From positions 5,695 through 11,178 of the forward strand of contig MKSH01000088.1 in assembly GCA_001898095.1 (NCBI GenBank): DNA of 5,484 nucleotides. Direction: 5' to 3'. Below the pieces are notes generated by a model. The model did not search any database, was not told the origin of the DNA, and saw only the letters and a program-made list of their open reading frames with translations. The DNA comes from Solirubrobacterales bacterium 70-9. GTDB lineage: Bacteria > Actinomycetota > Thermoleophilia > Solirubrobacterales > 70-9. Shown piece by piece: positions 1 to 5,484 of the stretch (within the stretch, counting starts at the first letter, position 1; each line of letters opens with the position of its first letter). The translations under genes and the position numbers were made by a program.

Positions 1-348
1 CGGCAGCGAGGTGAAGCGGTCGATGATCCCCTCGCCGAGGTCGGTCGCCATCGAGGTCCCCGGTCCCATCAGCCCGAAGACGAGCGTCTGGACGAGGATC
101 CCGCCGATCAGATATTCGTGGTAATCGCCGCCGCCGGGGACGGCGATCACGCCGCCGAACACGTAGGCGAACAGCAGGACGAACATGATCGGCTGCAGGG
201 TGACGTCGAAGAGCTTCTCCGGGATCTGGCGGATGTGGGAGAAGTTCCGCTTGGCGAGGACCCAGGCGTCCGAGGCCAGCCAGCGGAGGCGGGCGGGCCC
301 GGCGGGTGCCTTGAGCAGCGTCGCGGTGGCGATTGCGTTGGCGTTCAT
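1..348 (-). CDS. ABC-2 type transporter permease, DrrB-like (3' part cut off by window edge)
   Basis: Membrane subunit of an ABC exporter; with the ATPase just upstream it would form a drug/lipid efflux pump in the cytoplasmic membrane. The visible 116 residues start MNANAIATAT and have no stop before the window edge. After a polar N-terminal segment come KRNFSHIRQIPEKLFD (about 33-48) and LQPIMFVLLFAYVFGG (about 51-66, first membrane segment), then EYLIGGILVQTLVFG (about 78-92, second segment) and EGIIDRFTSLP. This order is the signature of the daunorubicin-resistance DrrB/ABC-2 permease family; the usual length is about 250-290 residues, so more than half is missing. Its ATG overlaps the ATPase stop codon (ATGA, 4 bp), and a GAGGAGG Shine-Dalgarno lies 7 nt upstream inside the ATPase gene (356-362), which fixes the start and implies translational coupling. 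The substrate cannot be told from sequence. Confidence 0.92.
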   Translation of the reverse strand, partial: MNANAIATATLLKAPAGPARLRWLASDAWVLAKRNFSHIRQIPEKLFDVTLQPIMFVLLFAYVFGGVIAVPGGGDYHEYLIGGILVQTLVFGLMGPGTSMATDLGEGIIDRFTSLP

Positions 349-1352
349 GCGGCCGCCTCCTCGCGGTCGGTGGGTTCGTTGCCGTCGGTGCTCGCGGCGC
401 GGTTGCGCGGCGAGGTGAGGGAGAAGAAGACGTCGTCCAGCGTCGCCTCGCGGCGGCGCACGTCGTGGGCGTCGACGCCGCCGTCCTCGAGCGCCCGCAC
501 CACCTCGATCAGGCGGGTGGCTTCGCTCGCCGGGGCGGCGACGAAGAGGCCCTCCTCGTCGATCTCGGCATCGCCGGCGGCGACCTTCTCGAGGGCGGCG
601 GCGACCGGGCCGAGGTCCGCGATGTCTTCGACGGTGACGACGACGCGTTCGCCGCCGTGGCGCGCCTTCAGCTGCACCGGCGAGCCGGTGGCGACGATCT
701 TGCCGTGGTCGAGCAGCACCACCTCGTCGGCGAGCTGGTCGGCCTCCTCCAGGTATTGGGTGGTGAGGATCAGGGTGGTCCCGCCGCCGACCAGCTGGCG
801 CAGCAGGTCCCAGAGCTCGTTGCGGCTTTCCGGGTCGAGCCCGGTGGTCGGCTCGTCGAGGAACAGCACGGGGGGCGAAGCGACGAGACTTGCCGCGAGG
901 TCCAGCCGCCGCCGCATGCCGCCGCTGTAGTCCTTGACCAGGCGCTCGGCAGCGTCCTCGAGCTGCAGCTCGGCGAGCAGCTCTTTCGCCCGCGCCCGGG
1001 CGACCTTGCGCGGCAGGTGGTAGAGGCGGCCGATCATCTCGAGGTTGGCGAAGCCGCTCATCAGCCCGTCGACGGTCGCCGACTGGCTGGTCAGACCGAT
1101 CTGGTCGCGGACCTCGTTCGGTTCGGTGACGACATCGTGCCCGGCGACCTTGGCGCGGCCCGCGGAGGGGGCGGCGAGGGTGGTCAGGATCCGGATCGCG
1201 GTCGTCTTCCCGGCCCCGTTGTGGCCGAGCAGGCCGAGCACCGAGCCGGTCGGCACCGCGAGGTCGAAGTCACGGAGAGCCCACATGTCGCCGTATTGCT
1301 TGCCGAGCCCTTCGGTCACGACGGCGTGGGAAGTCTGGATGTCTTGATTCAT
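345..1352 (-). CDS. ABC transporter ATP-binding protein, DrrA-like
   Basis: Cytoplasmic ATPase subunit (335 aa) that would power the neighbouring ABC-2 permease, probably for export of a hydrophobic drug or metabolite. Visible motifs in order: Walker A GHNGAGKTT (43-51), Q-loop glutamine (about 90, in TSQSATVDG), ABC signature YSGGMRRR (142-149), Walker B VLFLDEPT (162-169), D-loop GLDP (171-174) and a switch region TTQYLEEADQLAD (197-209), where Gln199 stands in for the usual His; DrrA-type ATPases share this TTQYLEEA form. The C-terminal extension ends with LDDVFFSLT (305-313), the conserved tail motif of the DrrA subfamily, then a polar acidic tail. The length is typical (about 310-340). 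I chose the ATG at 1352 because homology begins just after it and GAGG sits 6 nt upstream (1359-1362); the longer open frame to 1817 is antisense to the regulator gene. The start region lies under operator site 1, so repression by the divergent TetR protein is likely. Confidence 0.95.
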   Translation of the reverse strand: MNQDIQTSHAVVTEGLGKQYGDMWALRDFDLAVPTGSVLGLLGHNGAGKTTAIRILTTLAAPSAGRAKVAGHDVVTEPNEVRDQIGLTSQSATVDGLMSGFANLEMIGRLYHLPRKVARARAKELLAELQLEDAAERLVKDYSGGMRRRLDLAASLVASPPVLFLDEPTTGLDPESRNELWDLLRQLVGGGTTLILTTQYLEEADQLADEVVLLDHGKIVATGSPVQLKARHGGERVVVTVEDIADLGPVAAALEKVAAGDAEIDEEGLFVAAPASEATRLIEVVRALEDGGVDAHDVRRREATLDDVFFSLTSPRNRAASTDGNEPTDREEAAA

Positions 1353-1355
1353 TTC

Positions 1356-1410
1356 GTACCTCGTACGTTGTCGTGGTACAGCGTACGAGCAAGTTAGCAG
1401 TACGATGTAC
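1356..1410. promoter_or_regulatory. Triple palindromic operator (3 x GTAC-N3-GTAC) between divergent genes
   Basis: Six GTAC tetramers begin at 1356, 1363, 1376, 1383, 1400 and 1407. They form three pairs with identical 7-bp internal spacing: 1356-1366, 1376-1386 and 1400-1410. Each pair is an 11-bp palindrome with a 3-bp centre; outer sites extend towards TTCGTAC-N3-GTAC and GTAC-N3-GTACGAA. Centres are 20 and 24 bp apart, about two helical turns. Spaced palindromes of this size between a TetR-type gene and its divergent target are the typical operators of that family. Site 1 covers the ATPase ribosome binding site, site 2 covers its predicted transcription start, and site 3 covers the predicted -10 of the regulator gene and lies between the -35 and -10 proposed for the ATPase. 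The repeat pattern is seen directly; binding by the adjacent regulator is inference. Confidence 0.8.
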
Positions 1411-1420
1411 GAAATGTCGA
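1391..1420 (-). promoter_or_regulatory. Candidate promoter of the ABC exporter operon
   Basis: On the minus strand TCGACA (1420-1415, five of six matches to TTGACA) is followed after 18 nt by TAACTT (1396-1391, fitting TANNNT). Transcription would start near 1384, giving a leader of about 30 nt that contains the GAGG ribosome binding site at 1359-1362. Operator site 3 lies in the spacer and site 2 at the start point, so a bound repressor would exclude RNA polymerase. Prediction by eye; the -10 is only moderately good. Confidence 0.45.
1401..1406 (+). promoter_or_regulatory. Candidate -10 element of the TetR-type gene (leaderless mRNA)
   Basis: TACGAT (1401-1406) fits TANNNT and would place the transcription start at about 1413-1414, exactly on the ATG at 1414. 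No Shine-Dalgarno precedes either possible start codon, which agrees with a leaderless transcript. I see no convincing -35 at 16-18 nt. The hexamer lies inside operator site 3 (1400-1410), so autorepression is expected. Confidence 0.4.
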
Positions 1421-2403
1421 GCGATTCGAGAACAAGTCGTGAGGCTGAGCGGGCGGAGCGCGAACGGGCACGCGAGGAGGAGCGTGCCGCGCGGACCCGG
1501 GAGAGGCTCGAACAGGCCGAAGCCAAGGTGCGTGAGCGCTCCGAGCAGGCGCAGGAGAAGATCGCCCGGGCCCTGGACAAGGTAGCCGCGGCCGAAGACC
1601 AGGCGGGGGAGAAGATGGCCCGCGCGATCGAGCGGGCCGAACGGGTCGGGGAGCACGCTCCCGGTGGCCGCTCGGCGGCGACCGAGGAGGCCGAGCCGCT
1701 GATCTGGTTCCGCCAGGAGCCCGCCTCCCGCCGCCCCGCCCACACCCGTGCCGACATCGCTCGTGCGGCGCTCGAGATCGCCGACTCGGAAGGCTTCGAG
1801 GCGGTCTCGATGCGCAAGGTGGCGCAGCGCCTCGGCGCCGGGACGATGACCCTCTACCACTACGTCCGCAACAAGAACGAGCTGATCGCGCTGATGAGCG
1901 ACGCGGTGATGGGCGAGGTGGTCGTCCCCGAGGGGGAGCTCTCGGACGACTGGCGCGTCGCCCTGACCCAGATCGCCAACCGCAGCCACGACGCCTTCAA
2001 GACCCACCACTGGATCTTCCAGAAGATGGGCGACGACGGGGTGCCCGGGCCGAACGGCATGCGCCACTTCGAGCAGTCGCTGCAGGCGGTGGTCCCGCTC
2101 GGCCTCGATCGCGAGCAGACCTTCGAGGTGATCGCCCTGGTCGACGACTACGTCTTCGGCTACTCCCTGCGCGAGCTGCAGGAGGCCCACGAGCATGAGC
2201 ACGGCTGGTCCCCCGAGGTGGTCGACTTCTTCAAGCGCGAACTGGCGACCGGCGACTACCCCCTGATCGACTCGATCTTCGGCGAGGACTTCGAGGCCTC
2301 CTTTGCCCGCGCGATGGAGTTCATCGCCGACGAAGGCCGCTTCCACCGCGGCCTGAAACGCCTGCTCGACGGGATCGAAGCCGAGTTCGCCCCGAAGGCG
2401 TAG
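1414..2403 (+). CDS. TetR/AcrR-family transcriptional regulator with N-terminal coiled-coil extension
   Basis: Predicted repressor (329 aa from the chosen ATG) of the divergent ABC exporter and of itself. Numbering from an in-frame ATG 9 bp upstream (1405; 332 aa), residues about 11-85 are almost only Glu, Arg, Ala, Lys and Gln in a heptad-like pattern (a long charged coiled coil). A TetR DNA-binding domain follows at about 112-165, with the helix-turn-helix SMRKVAQRLGAGTMTLYHYV and the usual KNEL after it. The rest (about 166-325) looks like the TetR_C_1 ligand/dimerisation domain (PF02909-like; PLGLDREQTFEVIALVDDYVFGYSLRELQ at 231-259, read in two parts). Usual members are about 200-240 aa, so the extra length is the N-terminal helix. 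I prefer the start at 1414 because the candidate -10 overlaps 1405 and because GTACGAAATG mirrors the start context of the divergent gene; 1405 remains possible. The inducer is unknown. Confidence 0.9.
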   Translation: MSSDSRTSREAERAERERAREEERAARTRERLEQAEAKVRERSEQAQEKIARALDKVAAAEDQAGEKMARAIERAERVGEHAPGGRSAATEEAEPLIWFRQEPASRRPAHTRADIARAALEIADSEGFEAVSMRKVAQRLGAGTMTLYHYVRNKNELIALMSDAVMGEVVVPEGELSDDWRVALTQIANRSHDAFKTHHWIFQKMGDDGVPGPNGMRHFEQSLQAVVPLGLDREQTFEVIALVDDYVFGYSLRELQEAHEHEHGWSPEVVDFFKRELATGDYPLIDSIFGEDFEASFARAMEFIADEGRFHRGLKRLLDGIEAEFAPKA

Positions 2404-2444
2404 GGGGGCGGAGGCGTAGGGCCGGGAAGGGACGGCGAGGGACG

Positions 2445-2496
2445 CGGCCCTCTCGGAGGCGGCCCGGGCAGGCTGTGGCCGCCTCCGAGAGGGCCG
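2445..2496. repeat. Long hairpin, copy 1 of an inverted dispersed repeat
   Basis: Perfect 20-bp inverted repeat: left arm 2445-2464, right arm 2477-2496, 12-nt loop (CGGGCAGGCTGT). It starts 41 bp after the TetR-type stop codon, so it could act as a transcription end or 3' stabiliser, although no T-tract follows. Its central 40 bp (2451-2490) recur in the opposite orientation at 2853-2892 with one mismatch, which marks it as a mobile or dispersed palindromic element (REP/MITE-like) rather than a one-off terminator. Confidence 0.85.
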
Positions 2497-2638
2497 GGTC
2501 TGTGGGGAGTGAGTGGGCGCGTCTTGCGTGCGGGTATCGCCGGGGAGACGGGCGCAAGGCACGGGGAAGAAGCGCGGGAGACGGTGAGAACGCCGCGAAG
2601 TGCGCGCGGCCCGCGCGGGTGCCTGCGAGGTCCCAGAT

Positions 2639-2686
2639 GCCCTGAGTGAGTTGACCACACCCTGGTGTGGTCAACTCACTCAGGGC
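2639..2686. repeat. 48-bp near-perfect palindrome
   Basis: Arms of 23 bp (2639-2661 and 2664-2686) are exact reverse complements around a 2-nt centre (CT). The inner part reads TTGACCACACC / GGTGTGGTCAA. It is much less GC-rich than its surroundings, which suggests a separate origin. With only 2 nt at the centre it would form a hairpin with a slightly opened tip in RNA, or a cruciform in DNA. No T-tract follows on either strand. It could be a dispersed palindromic repeat, a bidirectional transcription stop, or a binding site for a dimeric protein; the sequence does not decide. Confidence 0.85.
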
Positions 2687-2751
2687 CTTTGCGACGGCGA
2701 CGGAGCGCGCGGTTCCCCAAAGGAACGTCGCGTCCCCGGGGCCCGGCTCCT

Positions 2752-2796
2752 TGCGCGGTTCGTAATCCGCCGCACGGCCGGAAAAGGAACCGCGCA
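2752..2796. repeat. Short inverted repeat (10-bp arms)
   Basis: TGCGCGGTTC (2752-2761) and GAACCGCGCA (2787-2796) are exact reverse complements with a 25-nt loop. A further direct copy of GCGCGGTTC lies at 2707-2715, followed by a small hairpin GTTCC-CCAAA-GGAAC (2712-2726). The arms are short and the DNA is GC-rich, so part of this could be chance. Confidence 0.45.
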
Positions 2797-2844
2797 GGCC
2801 CCCCGGACCCCCCGACCCGTCCGGACCCCCGCAGATCCTCCGCA

Positions 2845-2900
2845 CCCGGGCGTCTCGGAGGCGGCCACAGCCTGCCCGGGTCGCCTCCGAGACGCCCGGG
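2845..2900. repeat. Long hairpin, copy 2 of the dispersed repeat (inverted relative to copy 1)
   Basis: Perfect 19-bp arms (2845-2863 and 2882-2900) around an 18-nt loop that can add a G-T pair and two more G-C pairs. Positions 2853-2892 match the reverse complement of 2451-2490 at 39 of 40 positions; the one difference turns a G-C pair into G-T, so pairing is kept. Outside the shared core the arms differ completely from copy 1 yet still pair perfectly, a sign that the fold rather than the sequence is retained. It lies on the typA side of the gap, mirroring copy 1 on the regulator side. Confidence 0.85.
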
Positions 2901-2903
2901 CCT

Positions 2904-3126
2904 CCCGTCCCCGGCCGCAGGGGCAGCGAAGCGCCGCCCGTCCCCCGCCGCCGGGGTCTGAACCCTCGTCGTCCCCGGCCGCAGGGACAAGGACCCTTTC
3001 CCGTCCCCGGCCGCAGAGGCACGAAGCACCGCCCGTCCCCCGCCGCAGGGCATGAACCCCCGCCCGTCCCCGGCCGCAGAGGCACGAAGCACCGCCCGTC
3101 TCCCGCCGCCGGGGTCTAAACCCCCG
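2904..3126. repeat. Tandem repeat array, 31-32-bp units with 63-bp higher-order period
   Basis: Seven consecutive units begin at 2904, 2937, 2968, 3000, 3032, 3063 and 3095, most opening with CCCGTCCCC or CCCGTCCCCC. Two variants alternate: A units carry GGCCGCAGAGGCACGAAGC (3000-3031 and 3063-3094 are identical over 32 bp), B units carry a GGGTCTGAACCC-type end (2937-2967, 3032-3062, 3095-3126). The order is A B A' A B A B, where A' (2968-2999) is diverged. A degenerate eighth piece runs from 3127. The array ends about 25 bp from the typA stop codon. There are no unique spacers, so it is a minisatellite-like (VNTR) array and not CRISPR. Confidence 0.85.
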
Positions 3127-3127
3127 C

Positions 3128-3141
3128 CCCGCCGCAGCGGG
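3128..3141 (-). terminator. Weak hairpin just after typA stop
   Basis: CCCGC (3128-3132) pairs with GCGGG (3137-3141) around a 4-nt loop, 10 bp downstream of the typA stop codon on the minus strand. No T-tract follows; only TTT occurs some 10 nt further, in the B-type repeat unit. It might contribute to 3' end formation together with the tandem array, but the evidence is thin. Confidence 0.3.
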
Positions 3142-3151
3142 TCCCGACCAA

Positions 3152-4990
<1,839 letters not shown>

Positions 4991-5010
4991 AGGGAGGGGA
5001 GAGGGTAGGG
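4991..5010 (-). promoter_or_regulatory. Pyrimidine-only typA leader with no Shine-Dalgarno; possible -10
   Basis: The 20 nt before the typA ATG on the minus strand are C and T apart from a single A, so no canonical ribosome binding site exists. TACCCT (5007-5002) fits TANNNT and would give a transcript starting only a few nt before the ATG, that is near-leaderless. The -35 region is not convincing. The absence of a Shine-Dalgarno is observed; the promoter is a weak inference. Confidence 0.35.
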
Positions 5011-5062
5011 AACGAGGGGCGCCGGCCGTCGGAGAGCAGGCGGAAAGGGGCCTAAGCAAGAC

Positions 5063-5085
5063 GAAGCCCGCTCGAGGCGGGCTTC
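5063..5085 (-). terminator. Intrinsic terminator after the csp gene
   Basis: Perfect 9-bp stem GAAGCCCGC (5063-5071) / GCGGGCTTC (5077-5085) with a 5-nt loop. Read on the minus strand it lies 25 bp after the csp stop codon and is followed by GTCTTGCTT; AAGAC upstream of the stem can pair with this GTCTT to lengthen it. The tail is not a pure T-run, so some read-through into typA is possible. On the plus strand the stem is followed by a TTTT about 10 nt further, so function in that direction cannot be excluded, though no plus-strand gene needs it. Confidence 0.8.
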
Positions 5086-5110
5086 CCAGACTGTCTTTTG
5101 AGCTAGTGCT

Positions 5111-5317
5111 CTACGAAGTCTGCTGAACGCTGGCCGCGGCCGGACCCTTGGGACCTTCCTCGGACTCATAGCTCACTTTGCTGCCCTCGGTCAGGGACTT
5201 GAAGCCCTCACCCAGGATGGCGCTGTGATGAACGAAGACGTCCTTCGAGCCGTCGTCGGGCGTGATGAACCCGTAGCCCTTGTCGTCGCTAAACCACTTA
5301 ACAGTTCCAGTAGGCAT
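5111..5317 (-). CDS. csp: Cold-shock protein, single CSD domain (CspA family)
   Basis: Small single-stranded nucleic-acid binding protein (68 aa) of the CspA family, which melts RNA structure and helps translation at low temperature or in normal growth. It is one five-stranded OB-fold: MPTGTVKWF at the N-terminus, RNP1 KGYGFI (13-18) and RNP2 VFVHH (27-31), with the aromatic residues Trp8, Phe9, Tyr15, Phe17, Phe28 and His30 expected to face nucleic acid. The tail [11 protein letters not shown] is usual for the family. The start at 5317 is fixed by GGAGG 6 nt upstream (5324-5328) and by homology; an in-frame extension to 5365 has no support. Its own terminator follows. Which member of the Csp family it is cannot be told, and cold induction is not shown by the sequence. 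Confidence 0.97.
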   Translation of the reverse strand: MPTGTVKWFSDDKGYGFITPDDGSKDVFVHHSAILGEGFKSLTEGSKVSYESEEGPKGPAAASVQQTS

Positions 5318-5386
5318 GCATTGCCTCCACATCGTGTGCTGCAAACGCTGACGATGCGGAAGCAACGACTGCGAGCGCTAGACACA

Positions 5387-5416
5387 AACTTACAGCCGGT
5401 GTTCCGGCCCTTTCAG
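5387..5416 (-). promoter_or_regulatory. Candidate csp promoter
   Basis: On the minus strand CTGAAA (5416-5411) is followed after 18 nt by TAAGTT (5392-5387, fitting TANNNT). This has the same 18-nt spacing and a similar -10 as the promoter proposed for the ABC operon. Transcription near 5380 would give a leader of about 60 nt ending in the GGAGG ribosome binding site. A 5-bp hairpin (GCCGG 5395-5399 / CCGGC 5404-5408) falls in the spacer. Prediction by eye. From 5417 to the window end I see no gene. Confidence 0.35.
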
Positions 5417-5484
5417 GTCAGGACCGTAGCAGGATCAAGCCGCTCCGGAAGTGAAATTTCGAGTTATCGGGCGTGGCGGGGAGC

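Larger units (their letters stand above)
2404..3151. other. Repeat-rich, apparently non-coding region between convergent genes
   Basis: About 750 bp separate the ends of the TetR-type gene and typA. Open frames cross it on both strands, but their products are Arg/Pro/Gly low-complexity, have no ribosome binding site or recognisable motif, and partly just translate the tandem repeat. What it does hold is three long perfect or near-perfect palindromes (2445-2496, 2639-2686, 2845-2900), a 10-bp inverted repeat (2752-2761 with 2787-2796), and a tandem array (2904-3126). No T-rich terminator tail follows any of the hairpins. Segments 2497-2638 and 2687-2751 show nothing I can name. Confidence 0.7.

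Noticed and set aside
2396..2421. Duplication AGGCGTAGGG around the TetR-type stop codon (2396-2405 and 2412-2421)
   Set aside because: Ten bp in G-rich DNA; the second copy is out of frame and no function suggests itself, so it is probably slippage or chance.
2445..2496. Ordinary intrinsic terminator of the TetR-type gene
   Set aside because: The stem is strong and well placed, but no T-tract follows and the core recurs inverted at 2853-2892, so I list it as a repeat; a role in ending transcription stays possible.
1270..2658. Minus-strand 462-aa open frame opposite the TetR-type gene
   Set aside because: Antisense shadow of the regulator, with no recognisable motif; the regulator frame has clear TetR features.
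2755..2770. tRNA T-arm-like GCGG-TTCGTAAT-CCGC
   Set aside because: The loop is 8 nt rather than 7 and no acceptor, D or anticodon arm can be placed around it.
2600..3055. Plus-strand 151-aa open frame in the convergent gap
   Set aside because: Arg/Pro-rich low complexity, crosses two palindromes and part of the tandem array, and lacks a ribosome binding site.
2904..3126. CRISPR array
   Set aside because: Units are contiguous 31-32-bp repeats in two related forms with no unique spacers and no cas gene nearby.
5315..5365. Longer N-terminus for the cold-shock protein (84 aa)
   Set aside because: The family begins at the MPTGTVKWF methionine, which has GGAGG at 6-nt spacing; the extension has neither homology nor a ribosome binding site.

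Overview
The window is about 5.5 kb of very GC-rich DNA with a compact bacterial layout. The GC bias at third codon positions, the Arg/Ala/Glu/Asp-rich proteins and the mix of leaderless-looking and Shine-Dalgarno starts suggest a high-GC actinobacterium. I lean towards the Solirubrobacterales/Thermoleophilia side, but that placement is inference and the sequence alone does not settle it.

Left part (1-2403): a divergent transporter/regulator locus. On the minus strand a DrrA-type ABC ATPase (345-1352) overlaps by 4 bp a DrrB-type ABC-2 permease (348 down to the window edge, cut off). Divergent to them is a TetR-family regulator (1414-2403, +) with a TetR_C_1-like ligand domain and an unusual N-terminal charged coiled coil of about 95 residues. 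The roughly 60-bp gap between them carries three copies of the palindrome GTAC-N3-GTAC. These overlay the likely promoters and the translation starts of both genes, so the regulator very probably represses both itself and the exporter.

Middle (2404-3151): about 750 bp between the convergent ends of the tetR-type gene and typA. I find no credible gene here, but it is full of structure: two inverted copies of a 40-bp hairpin repeat (39/40 identical), a 48-bp near-perfect palindrome about midway between them, a smaller inverted repeat, and a 31-32-bp tandem repeat of seven units organised into 63-bp dimers next to the typA stop codon.

Right part (3152-5484): the translational GTPase TypA/BipA (3152-4990, -) with a purine-free leader and no Shine-Dalgarno, and upstream of it a 68-residue cold-shock protein (5111-5317, -) with a good Shine-Dalgarno. 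A clear hairpin terminator (5063-5085) separates them. The last 167 bp hold the csp leader and a possible promoter.

The genes belong to known families, and I do not see a new multi-gene system. The parts most worth a second look are the triple operator with its mirrored start regions, and the palindrome/tandem-repeat cluster between the convergent genes.
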